Below, one piece after another: positions 9,006-17,030 of a stretch of 64,000 nucleotides of DNA. The stretch comes from Baekduia alba (GTDB lineage: Bacteria; Actinomycetota; Thermoleophilia; Solirubrobacterales; Solirubrobacteraceae). The stretch lies in assembly GCF_028416635.1 (NCBI RefSeq), contig NZ_CP114013.1, forward strand, positions 2,356,001 through 2,420,000, in the 5' to 3' direction. Below the pieces are notes generated by a model. That model searched no databases. It was not told the origin of the DNA and saw only the letters and a list, made by a program, of their open reading frames with translations. How positions within the stretch are numbered: the stretch's first letter is position 1; every line of letters begins with the position of its first letter. A program made the translations under genes and the position numbers.

Positions 9006-9050
9006 CGAGCAAGGAGGTGACCGCGGCCCGGCGGCGAACCTCGCAACCGG

Positions 9051-9878
9051 ATGCACCGCGCCGCCGCCATGCCGCGGGTTCGCAGCGTCCCGCGCCTGCC
9101 GCGGGCCGCCGTCTGGGCCCTCGCCCTGCTCGCCCTCCTCGTGGCGGGCGCCCTCTGGCTGCGCGACTCCTCGCTCGTGTCGGTCCAGAAGGTGACCGTC
9201 GTGGGCCTCACGGGCCCCGAGGCGCCGCGCGTGACGCGGCAGCTCGAAGACGCCGCGCGCGACATGACCACGCTGCACGTCCGCGGCGACCAGCTGCGCT
9301 CGGTCGTCGAGCCCTACCCGGTCGTCAAGGACCTGCGCGTCAGCACCGACTTCCCGCACGGCCTGAAGATCACGGTGGTCGAGAACACGCCCGTCGCCGC
9401 GATCTCGGTTGGCGACGACCGGACGCCCGTCTCGGCCGACGGCAAGCTCCTGCGCGGCGCCGACCAGCGCCAGCTGCCGATCGTCCCGCTGCGCGTCGCG
9501 CCGGGCGGCAACACGATCGTGGACGCCACCGCGCGCCACGCGATCGCCGCGCTCGCCGCCGCGCCCACCGCGCTGCGCGCCCGCGTCGAGCGCGCCTCGA
9601 CGACGCGCGAGGGCGGCCTCACGCTGAAGCTGCGCAACGGCCCGGACCTGCGCTTCGGCGGCGCCGACCGCCTCGCCGCGAAGTGGGCCGCCGCTACCGC
9701 CGTGCTGGCCAGCAGCGCCTCCGCCGGCGCCACCTACCTCGACCTCCGCTACCCCGAGCGGCCTGCCGCCGGAGGGCTGGAGGACCCAGCGACGCAACGC
9801 GATCCGGAGGCCGTGAACTCCGCGGATCCGACGCAGCCGACGCCGACGCCTGGTGCGACGGCGCCGGTCACGCCTTAG
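9051..9878 (+). CDS. ftsQ: Cell division protein FtsQ (DivIB-like)
   Basis: Bitopic divisome membrane protein linking FtsB/FtsL to the late division machinery. The product is 275 aa: a short basic N-terminus, one transmembrane helix at about residues 19-38 (VWALALLALLVAGALWL), a POTRA domain beginning VQKVTVVGLTG, and the FtsQ domain with TDFPHGLKITVVENTPVAAI. The C-terminus is a Pro/Thr-rich tail. ATG 9051 or the in-frame ATG 9069 are both possible. A perfect AAGGAGGTGA (9011-9020) lies about 30 nt upstream of 9051, too far for normal use. ftsZ follows after 206 bp with no ftsA. Confidence 0.88.
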   Translation: MHRAAAMPRVRSVPRLPRAAVWALALLALLVAGALWLRDSSLVSVQKVTVVGLTGPEAPRVTRQLEDAARDMTTLHVRGDQLRSVVEPYPVVKDLRVSTDFPHGLKITVVENTPVAAISVGDDRTPVSADGKLLRGADQRQLPIVPLRVAPGGNTIVDATARHAIAALAAAPTALRARVERASTTREGGLTLKLRNGPDLRFGGADRLAAKWAAATAVLASSASAGATYLDLRYPERPAAGGLEDPATQRDPEAVNSADPTQPTPTPGATAPVTP

Positions 9879-9894
9879 CCAACCTCAACCTCAG

Positions 9895-9925
9895 CTTGAG
9901 CCTTCGGAACGCCATAAGGCTCAAG
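9895..9925 (+). promoter_or_regulatory. Perfect 10-bp inverted repeat between ftsQ and ftsZ
   Basis: CTTGAGCCTT (9895-9904) pairs exactly with AAGGCTCAAG (9916-9925) across an 11-nt loop. The surrounding 200 bp is noticeably less GC-rich than the genes. No T-run follows, so it could be a partial terminator or RNA stability element between ftsQ and ftsZ, or an operator. Confidence 0.55.
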
Positions 9926-9978
9926 GGCAACTACAGACTTCCGCAAACTGCAAGCAAGATTGCGCTCTAGACTTCGCG

Positions 9979-10008
9979 TTGACACCCAAGATCGCCGATG
10001 CGTACCGT
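9979..10008 (+). promoter_or_regulatory. Candidate ftsZ promoter
   Basis: TTGACA at 9979-9984 and TACCGT at 10003-10008 are separated by 18 bp, one of the few places here with a consensus -35. It would give ftsZ its own transcript with a leader of about 70 nt. Such a promoter is expected because FtsZ is needed in larger amounts than its neighbours. Confidence 0.5.
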
Positions 10009-10084
10009 GCATCGGCCGAGAGCGCGCACAACGCGCGAAAAACTCTCGACGCTACCTAGAGGGTCGGACAGGAACTTCAAGCAC

Positions 10085-11161
<1,077 letters not shown>

Positions 11162-11173
11162 GCCTCGCAGGCC

Positions 11174-11212
11174 CGGCTCTCAGCGGTCCGCAACCGGACC
11201 CGCTGAGGGCCG
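11174..11212 (+). terminator. Hairpin terminator after ftsZ
   Basis: A long stem forms from 11174-11190 and 11195-11212 (core CTCAGCGG-TCCG with CGGACCCGCTGAG) with a 4-nt CAAC loop and one bulged G. It starts 13 nt after the ftsZ stop. It lacks a strong T-run, as is common in high-GC genomes. Confidence 0.6.
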
Positions 11213-11362
11213 TCAAGGGGTCCGAACCCCCTGGAAGACCAGGGCGTAGTCCTCATGCGGACGGCAAAATCCCAAGAACCGGGGATGGCGCAGACCATCG
11301 GAAGTGACGACACTGAGGGGACACCCCCGTTCCGCCTCGTCACCCCCCGCAAGGACGCCGCA

Positions 11363-11497
11363 ATGCAAGACATGACCACGGATGAGCTCGCCGAGCTGCT
11401 CGCGCAGCTGGAGCTGAGCACGGAGGACTCGCGCGACGAGCTCCTCACGGACTTCCTCGTCCGTCCGTACCCGACGAAGGTCACTCAGGACAACTAG
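11363..11497 (+). CDS. Small acidic protein of unknown function
   Basis: A 44-aa protein rich in Glu, Asp and Leu (TTDELAELLAQLELSTEDSR), predicted largely helical, ending VRPYPTKVTQDN. It is not recognised. ATG 11363 is chosen because AAGGA lies 7 nt upstream and coding-like third positions begin there; ATG 11285 or 11255 would extend it to 70-80 aa with poorer codon character. It follows the ftsZ terminator. Its stop TAG shares a CTAG palindrome with the stop of the convergent Cys-rich gene. Confidence 0.5.
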   Translation: MQDMTTDELAELLAQLELSTEDSRDELLTDFLVRPYPTKVTQDN

Positions 11498-11733
11498 GAC
11501 GCCGGACCGGCGGCGACCAGGTCGCCGCGACGGGCCGCGTCCAGGGACTCCAGCGTGCGGGTCACGGAGTCCGGGAGCGTGCGGGTGATGCCAACGCCGG
11601 CGAAGACGTCCTCGACCAGCGAGGACACGGTGATCGCCTGCGGGTCGCGCCGCCGCGAGCGCGCCGCGGCCGCCACCAGAACGGGGCAGTCGTTGCAGCG
11701 GGGGCAGGAGCGGCAGCAGCTCTTCGACGGCAT
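11494..11733 (-). CDS. Small Cys-rich actinobacterial protein, function unknown
   Basis: A 79-aa protein opening with MPSKSCCRSCPRCNDCPVLV, a cluster of six cysteines in CC-x2-C-x2-C-x2-C spacing that suggests a metal site. It then has a basic segment and a helical C-terminus (VSSLVEDVFAGVG). Short actinobacterial proteins with a similar CC...CxxCP start are known but uncharacterised. ATG 11733 is preferred over 11775 because a TACGCT box lies 9 nt upstream of it and the conserved Cys cluster starts immediately. Confidence 0.65.
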   Translation of the reverse strand: MPSKSCCRSCPRCNDCPVLVAAAARSRRRDPQAITVSSLVEDVFAGVGITRTLPDSVTRTLESLDAARRGDLVAAGPAS

Positions 11734-11742
11734 GCAAGGGGC

Positions 11743-11748
11743 AGCGTA
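11743..11748 (-). promoter_or_regulatory. Candidate -10 box (TACGCT) for the Cys-rich gene
   Basis: On the minus strand TACGCT is followed after 9 nt by the ATG at 11733, matching the leaderless pattern of the window. Confidence 0.45.
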
Positions 11749-11794
11749 GCACGGTATGTAGGGCGCCCTAAGCACGACTTCGGCGGCCCTAACG

Positions 11795-11823
11795 TTGTTG
11801 ATGTTGTTGCTCGCGCGTTATAT
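11795..11823 (+). promoter_or_regulatory. Candidate ferritin promoter, probably leaderless
   Basis: TTGTTG (11795-11800) precedes a TTATAT/TATATG box (11818-11824), which ends about 10 nt before the ferritin ATG at 11834. No Shine-Dalgarno sequence lies in between, so the transcript probably starts at or next to the start codon. Confidence 0.5.
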
Positions 11824-11833
11824 GGTCGCCGCC

Positions 11834-12331
11834 ATGCCTTCCGAGCGCTTCGTCGACGCCCTCAACGCCCAGGTCACCAAGGAGTTCGCCGCTGCTCATC
11901 AGTACACGGCGATCGCCACGTACTACTCCGACAAGACGTGGCCGCGGCTCGCCGCGTTCTTCTACGAGCAGGCCGACGAGGAGCGCGAGCACGCGCTCAA
12001 GATGGTCAACTACCTGTTGGACACCAACTCGCCCGTGAACATGGAAGGCGTCCCGCAGCCGAAGACCCAGTTCCCGGATCACGTCGCCCCGATCCGGCTC
12101 GCGCTCGAGCAGGAGAAGTCGGTGACGGTGAGCATCTCAGAGCTCGTCGGGATCGCGCGCGAGACCAACGACTACCGGTCCGAGCAGTTCCTGGACTGGT
12201 TCCTGGAGGAGCAGACCGAGGAGGAGTCCTCGATGTCCGACCTCCTCGACGTCGCCGAGCGCACCGAGGCCGTCCCGATGCTGCTCGAGGAGTACCTGGC
12301 GCGCGAGACGCCGGGCGCCAAGGCCGACTGA
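11834..12331 (+). CDS. Ferritin (iron storage, non-heme)
   Basis: A 165-aa four-helix-bundle ferritin that oxidises Fe(II) and stores iron in a 24-subunit cytoplasmic shell. Ferroxidase ligands are visible: Glu in TKEFAAAHQY near residue 17, the E-x2-H pair in DEEREHALKM near residues 50-53, Glu in ALEQEKS near 94, and Gln/Glu in LEEQTEEE near 125-130. The A-B helix spacing matches FtnA. ATG 11834 is chosen from family length; an ATG/GTG further upstream would add hydrophobic residues overlapping the promoter. It stands alone between the small genes and the gcv operon. Confidence 0.9.
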   Translation: MPSERFVDALNAQVTKEFAAAHQYTAIATYYSDKTWPRLAAFFYEQADEEREHALKMVNYLLDTNSPVNMEGVPQPKTQFPDHVAPIRLALEQEKSVTVSISELVGIARETNDYRSEQFLDWFLEEQTEEESSMSDLLDVAERTEAVPMLLEEYLARETPGAKAD

Positions 12332-12360
12332 GCCACCCCGAGGAGGCAGGGGCCGACTGC

Positions 12361-12366
12361 TAGCCT
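12361..12366 (+). promoter_or_regulatory. Candidate -10 box (TAGCCT) of the gcv operon
   Basis: TAGCCT ends 7 nt before the GTG start of gcvT. No Shine-Dalgarno is present, so gcvT is probably leaderless; only 42 nt separate it from ferritin, leaving no room for a glycine riboswitch. Confidence 0.5.
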
Positions 12367-12373
12367 CGCCGGC

Positions 12374-13447
12374 GTGTCCGCTGCCTCCATCGACACCGCG
12401 CTGAAGCGCACGCCGCTGTACGACCGGCACGTCGCCGCCGGGGCCAAGTTGGTCCCCTTCGCCGGCTGGGAGATGCCCGTCCAGTACGAGGGCGTCAAGC
12501 AGGAGCACCTCGCGACGCGCGCGACCGCGGGCGTCTTCGACGTCTCGCACATGGGCGAGATCGCGACGTCCGGCCCGGACGCCGAGGCGTTCCTCCAGCG
12601 CATCCTCAGCAACGACCTCACCAAGCTCCAGACCGGGGGCGCGCAGTACTCGGTGCTGTGCCGCGAGGACGGCGGCGTGATCGACGACCTCTTCACCTAC
12701 CGCCTCGGCGCCGACGCGTTCCTGACCGTCACCAACGCGGCCAACCACGAGAAGGACTTCGCGTGGTTCGCCAAGCAGGCGGAGGGCTTCGACGTCACGG
12801 TCGAGGACGTCGCCGACCAGTACGCGATGCTCGCCGTCCAGGGCCCGCAGGCGCGCGAGATCGTCGGCGCGTTCTCCGACGGCCCGCTTCCGGACCGCTT
12901 CACCTGCCGGCACAAGATGCTGCGCGGCAAGAACGTCCTGGTCTGCGGCACCGGCTACACGGGCGAGGACGGCGTCGAGCTGCTGATCGACCCCGCCGAC
13001 GCGCCGATGGTCTGGGACGAGGTCGTGCGCCGCGGCGCCGTCCCCGCCGGCCTGGCCGCGCGCGACACGCTGCGCCTGGAGGTCGGCTACCACCTCTACG
13101 GCAACGACCTGATGGAGGAGCGCGGCCCGATCGAGGCCGGCCTCGGCTGGGCGGTCAAGGAGGACACGGGCTTCATCGGATCCGAGGCGGTGCGCGCGGT
13201 GCGCGAGGCCGGTCCGTCCGAGAAGCTGGTGGCGTTCACGATGGCCTCCGGGATCGCACGCCAAGGCAACGCGATCGTCGGCGGCGGTGAGGTGACGTCG
13301 GGCACGATGTCGCCTTCGCTGGAGATCGGGATCGGCATGGCCTACGTACCGTCGGAGAAGGCGACCGAGGGCACCGAGCTCGAGATCGACGTCCGCGGCA
13401 GGGTGCGCAGCGCTACCGTCGCGAAGAAGCCCCTCTACAAGAAGTAG
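12374..13447 (+). CDS. gcvT: Glycine cleavage T protein (aminomethyltransferase)
   Basis: Cytoplasmic tetrahydrofolate-dependent enzyme that releases ammonia from the aminomethyl-lipoyl H protein and forms methylene-THF. The product is 357 aa. Typical sequence: TPLYDRHVAAGAKLVPFAGWEMPVQY, FDVSHMGEI, then GYTGEDGVELL and RDTLRLEVGYHLYGNDL, whose residues form the folate site. The GTG start fits family length. First gene of gcvT-gcvH-gcvPA-gcvPB, all on one strand with short gaps. Confidence 0.96.
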   Translation: MSAASIDTALKRTPLYDRHVAAGAKLVPFAGWEMPVQYEGVKQEHLATRATAGVFDVSHMGEIATSGPDAEAFLQRILSNDLTKLQTGGAQYSVLCREDGGVIDDLFTYRLGADAFLTVTNAANHEKDFAWFAKQAEGFDVTVEDVADQYAMLAVQGPQAREIVGAFSDGPLPDRFTCRHKMLRGKNVLVCGTGYTGEDGVELLIDPADAPMVWDEVVRRGAVPAGLAARDTLRLEVGYHLYGNDLMEERGPIEAGLGWAVKEDTGFIGSEAVRAVREAGPSEKLVAFTMASGIARQGNAIVGGGEVTSGTMSPSLEIGIGMAYVPSEKATEGTELEIDVRGRVRSATVAKKPLYKK

Positions 13448-13458
13448 GCTGCCGCGCC

Positions 13459-13845
13459 ATGGCCGACGCGAGCTACCCCACCGAACTGCTCTACCACTCC
13501 GAGCACGACTGGGCCCGCATCGACGGCGACACCGCCGTCTTCGGGATCACTTGGTACGCCCAGGACGCCCTGGGCGAGGTCGTGTTCTTCGACCCGCCGG
13601 AGGTCGGCTCGTCCGTCTCCGCCGGCGAGTCCTACGCCGAGGTCGAGTCGGTCAAGGCCGTCTCCGACGTGGTCGCGCCGCTGAGCGGCGAGATCGTCGA
13701 GGTCAACCTCGGCCTGGGCGACACGCCCGAGAACATCAACAACGACCCCTATGGCGACGGCTGGATGGTGAAGGTCAAGCTCTCCGACGAGGGCGAGATC
13801 GCGAGCCTGCTCGACGCCGCCGCCTACGAGGCGACGCTCTCCTAA
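13459..13845 (+). CDS. gcvH: Glycine cleavage H protein
   Basis: A 128-aa lipoyl carrier that shuttles the aminomethyl intermediate between P, T and L proteins. The N-terminus LLYHSEHDWARIDGD and the lipoylation site AEVESVKAVSD (lysine near residue 64) are canonical, as is NNDPYGDGWMVKV near the end. It lies 11 nt after gcvT and 15 nt before gcvPA. Confidence 0.97.
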   Translation: MADASYPTELLYHSEHDWARIDGDTAVFGITWYAQDALGEVVFFDPPEVGSSVSAGESYAEVESVKAVSDVVAPLSGEIVEVNLGLGDTPENINNDPYGDGWMVKVKLSDEGEIASLLDAAAYEATLS

Positions 13846-13860
13846 CCCCGAAGGACCCTC

Positions 13861-15243
13861 TTGACGCAGTACACCGCCGTCACCGACGCCGATCTTGCGG
13901 AGATGCTCTCCGCGATCGGCGTCAGCTCCATCCAGGAGCTGTTCGATCGCCAGATCCCGGCCGACGTGCGGCTGGGGCGCTCGCTGGATCTTCCCGCGGG
14001 CCTGCCGGAGCAGGAGGTGTACGCGCATCTGCGTGCGCTGGCCGCCGGCAACGTCTCGGCCGAGGACGAGATCACGTTCCTCGGTGCGGGCATGTACGAC
14101 CACTACGTCCCGGCGGTCATCGACATGCTGTTGGGGCGGTCGGAGTTCTTGACGCCGTATACGCCGTATCAGCCGGAGGTCTCGCAGGGCAACCTGCAGG
14201 CGATGTTCGAGTACCAGACGGCGATCTCGGAGTTGACAGGGTTGCCGGTCTCGAACGCCTCGGTCTACGAGGGGCCTTCGGCCGTGGCCTCCGCGGGGTA
14301 TTTGGCGCGGCTGGCCAACGGCAAGCCGAAGTTCGTGGTCTCGCGCGGGCTGCACCCACATTCGCGTGAGACGCTGCAGACCTACGCGCACGGGTTCGGT
14401 GCGGAGATCGTCGAGGTGCCGCTTCGTGATGGTGTGACCGATCCTGAGGCGTGGGCGGCGGCGATCGACGGCGAGACCGGCGCGGTCTTCTTCCAGCAGC
14501 CGAACTTCCTGGGCGCGGTGGAGGATGCCACGGCCCTGGCGTCGGCGGCGAAGGACTCGCCGGCCGTGGTGGTCGGCCAGTACGACCCGATTCCGCTGGG
14601 CGTGCTCAAGCCGCCGGGTGAGTGTGGCGTGGACGTCTGTGTGGGCGAGGGCCAGACGCTGGGCAACCGCCTGGACTTCGGCGGGCCGTCGTTCGGCTTC
14701 TTCGCGGCGACCGAGGCCTACCTGCGGCGCATGCCGGGGCGGATCGCGGGTGAGACCGTGGACGCCGACGGTCGGCGCGGGTTCGTGCTGACCCTCCAGA
14801 CGCGCGAGCAGCACATCCGGCGTGAGAAGGCGACGTCGAACATCTGCACGGCGCAGGCGCTGAACGCGCTGGCGGGCGTGGTGTACCTGACGTGGCTCGG
14901 CAAGCAGGGGCTCGTCGACCTGGGCGAGCTGCTGCTGCAGCGCACGCACTACGCGCGTGAGCAGCTGGTCGCGCTGGACGGCGTCGAGGCGCTGCACTCC
15001 CAGCCGGTGGTCCGCGAGTTCGCGCTGTCGCTGCCGGGCTGCGACGTCGCGTCGGTGATCCGGCGCTGCCAGGACGAGGGCGTCAACCCGGGCTACGCGC
15101 TCGGGCGCGACTACGACGAGCTCCCCGACGGGTTGTTGGTGGCCTTGACCGAGCAGCGGTCGAAGGCCGACATCGATCGGCTGGTCGAGGTGCTGGGCGC
15201 CGCGGTCGCGGCCGAGCGCACGGCCGTGGGGGCGTCGGCATGA
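13861..15243 (+). CDS. gcvPA: Glycine dehydrogenase (decarboxylating) subunit 1
   Basis: N-terminal half of the P protein as a separate 460-aa subunit. With GcvPB it decarboxylates glycine using PLP and passes the aminomethyl group to GcvH. Family text is clear: FLGAGMYDHYVPAVID, TPYTPYQPEVSQGNLQ, FEYQTAISELTGLPVSNASVYEG and a C-terminal SNICTAQALNAL. The start is TTG at 13861 with GAAGGA about 9 nt upstream. The final codons overlap the ATG of gcvPB (ATGA). Codon use in 14.1-14.4 kb is slightly less GC3-biased than in neighbouring genes. Confidence 0.96.
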   Translation: MTQYTAVTDADLAEMLSAIGVSSIQELFDRQIPADVRLGRSLDLPAGLPEQEVYAHLRALAAGNVSAEDEITFLGAGMYDHYVPAVIDMLLGRSEFLTPYTPYQPEVSQGNLQAMFEYQTAISELTGLPVSNASVYEGPSAVASAGYLARLANGKPKFVVSRGLHPHSRETLQTYAHGFGAEIVEVPLRDGVTDPEAWAAAIDGETGAVFFQQPNFLGAVEDATALASAAKDSPAVVVGQYDPIPLGVLKPPGECGVDVCVGEGQTLGNRLDFGGPSFGFFAATEAYLRRMPGRIAGETVDADGRRGFVLTLQTREQHIRREKATSNICTAQALNALAGVVYLTWLGKQGLVDLGELLLQRTHYAREQLVALDGVEALHSQPVVREFALSLPGCDVASVIRRCQDEGVNPGYALGRDYDELPDGLLVALTEQRSKADIDRLVEVLGAAVAAERTAVGASA

Positions 15244-16829
15244 CGACGTTCAACGACAACAAGCTCCACGGCGACCCCGGCATCGAGGCCCATTCCTTGC
15301 ATCACGAGATCCCGGTGTCGTCGGAAGGCGCGACGCCGATGCAGCGCGATCGCGCGACGACGATCTTCGAGAAGGGCGCCCCGGGCCGGCGCGCGTTCGT
15401 CGCGCCGAAGCTCGACGTGCCGGAGGTCGATCGCGACTCGGTGCTGCCGCCGCGGTTCCGCCGCGACGCCGCCGCCCGCCTGCCCGAGGTCAGCGAGCCG
15501 GAGCTGGTGCGCCACTACGTCAAGCTGTCGCGCCGCAACTTCGACCTCGACACGGGCTTCTATCCGCTGGGGTCGTGCACGATGAAGCACAACCCGCGGC
15601 TGCACGAGCGGGTCGCTGCGTTGCCCGGGCATTCGCGGCTGCATCCGCTGCAGTCGCCGGAGCGCTCGCAGGGCGCTTTGGAGCTGATGTACAACCTGGA
15701 GCGGGCGCTGGGCGAGGTGAGCGGGTTGCCGCACGTCTCGCTGCAGCCGTCGGCCGGGTCGCACGGCGAGTTGGCGGGCGTGTTGCTGACGCGGGCGTTT
15801 CATGAGGATCGCGGGCAGACGCGGCACAAGGTGCTGACCCCGGACACCGCGCACGGGACGAACCCGGCGACGGTGACGATGGCCGGCTTCGAGGTCGTCA
15901 AGGTCGGGACCAACCCCGACGGCGGTGTGGACCTCGACGATCTGCGGGCCAAGGCCGACGAGGACGTCGCCTGCCTGATGTTGACCAACCCCAACACCTT
16001 GGGCGTCTTCGACCCCAACATCACGGAGATCGCGAAGATCGTCCACGACGTCGGGGCGACGCTGTACTACGACGGCGCGAATTTGAACGCGATCATGGGC
16101 AAGGCCCGCCCGGGCGACATGGGCTTCGACATCGTGCACTTCAACCTGCACAAGTCGTTTACCCAGCCCCACGGGGGCGGCGGTCCGGGCTCGGGACCGA
16201 TCGCGGTGAGCGAGCGGATGCGGCCGTACCTGATGAACCCGCGGATCGTCAAGCAGGACGACGGGGTCTTCGATCTCGACGACCACGGCTATGAGAAGTC
16301 GATCGGCCGGCTGCGTGGGTTCCAGGGCAACTACGGGTGCTTCGTGCGCTCCTACGCCTACATCTGCTCGCTCGGGGCCGACGGCCTGACCGACGCGTCG
16401 GAGACGGCGGTGCTCAACGCCAACTACCTGCTCGCGAAGCTCAAGGAGCACGGGGTGGCCGACAAGCTGCCGCTGGCCTTCGGCGACCTCTGCATGCACG
16501 AGTTCGTCCTGTCCGGTTCCCCGATGAAGAAGGACCTCGGGATCAAGACCCTGGACCTGGCCAAGCGCCTGCTGGACCACGGCTACCACCCGCCGACCGT
16601 CTACTTCCCGCTCCTGGTCGACGAGGCGCTGCTGGTCGAGCCCACGGAGACCGAGACCAAGGAGACGCTCGACGGCTTCGCCGAAGCGATCGCGCAGATC
16701 CTCGCCGAAGCCGGCGACGACCCCCTCATCGCCCAGAACGCTCCCTACACCACACCCGTCCGCCGCATGGACGAGGCGGCGGCGGCGAAGAGGCCGATCA
16801 TCCGCCAGCCGCTGGGCGACGCGGCTTAG
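15240..16829 (+). CDS. gcvPB: Glycine dehydrogenase (decarboxylating) subunit 2
   Basis: C-terminal half of the P protein, 529 aa, carrying the PLP-binding lysine in FNLHKSFTQPHGGGGPGSGP near residue 304. Other marks are FYPLGSCTMKHNPR, LQPSAGSHGELAG and DTAHGTNPATVTMAGF. It is coupled to gcvPA by an ATGA overlap. A split P protein differs from the single GcvP of Mycobacterium and Streptomyces but is usual in several deep-branching and Firmicute lineages. The operon ends here; a strong hairpin follows. Confidence 0.97.
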   Translation: MTTFNDNKLHGDPGIEAHSLHHEIPVSSEGATPMQRDRATTIFEKGAPGRRAFVAPKLDVPEVDRDSVLPPRFRRDAAARLPEVSEPELVRHYVKLSRRNFDLDTGFYPLGSCTMKHNPRLHERVAALPGHSRLHPLQSPERSQGALELMYNLERALGEVSGLPHVSLQPSAGSHGELAGVLLTRAFHEDRGQTRHKVLTPDTAHGTNPATVTMAGFEVVKVGTNPDGGVDLDDLRAKADEDVACLMLTNPNTLGVFDPNITEIAKIVHDVGATLYYDGANLNAIMGKARPGDMGFDIVHFNLHKSFTQPHGGGGPGSGPIAVSERMRPYLMNPRIVKQDDGVFDLDDHGYEKSIGRLRGFQGNYGCFVRSYAYICSLGADGLTDASETAVLNANYLLAKLKEHGVADKLPLAFGDLCMHEFVLSGSPMKKDLGIKTLDLAKRLLDHGYHPPTVYFPLLVDEALLVEPTETETKETLDGFAEAIAQILAEAGDDPLIAQNAPYTTPVRRMDEAAAAKRPIIRQPLGDAA

Positions 16830-16842
16830 CGCCACCGCGGTC

Positions 16843-16873
16843 GACGCGCCTCCACGCTCGGTGGAGGCGCGTC
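16843..16873 (+). terminator. Terminator hairpin after the gcv operon
   Basis: A perfect 13-bp stem, GACGCGCCTCCAC at 16843-16855 with GTGGAGGCGCGTC at 16861-16873, and a 5-nt loop, 13 nt after the gcvPB stop. It is followed by TCGCTGCTGG rather than a T-run. Confidence 0.7.
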
Positions 16874-16931
16874 TCGCTGCTGGCCGCGGTCGGCCGCCGT
16901 GGCGCCGCGAGCGCGAGCGCGGTCGCGCGTC

Positions 16932-17018
16932 GGTGGCGTCTCCGCCGCCACCGATCCTCCGCGGCGTCCGGTCGACGGCAGTTCGGGATTCCATACGAAC
17001 CCCAATCCGCCGTCGACC
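16932..17018 (-). terminator. Inverted repeats at the 3' side of the secreted-protein gene
   Basis: Two hairpins lie between the convergent genes. GGTGGCG/CGCCACC pairs 16932-16938 with 16946-16952. GGTCGACGGC/GCCGTCGACC pairs 16970-16979 with 17009-17018, with a further inner match GGATT/AATCC. The second lies 12 nt beyond the stop at 17031 and probably terminates the minus-strand operon. Confidence 0.5.
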
Positions 17019-17030
17019 TCCGGCGCGCGC

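Noticed and set aside
7712-9970. Very long open frames overlapping real genes, such as this 752-codon plus-strand frame and a 783-codon minus-strand frame at 3747-6098
   Set aside because: They are Arg/Gly/Ala-rich, lack conserved motifs and overlay well-identified genes in other frames, as expected in very high-GC DNA.
12332-12373. A glycine riboswitch before gcvT
   Set aside because: Only 42 nt separate ferritin and gcvT, too short for the known aptamers.
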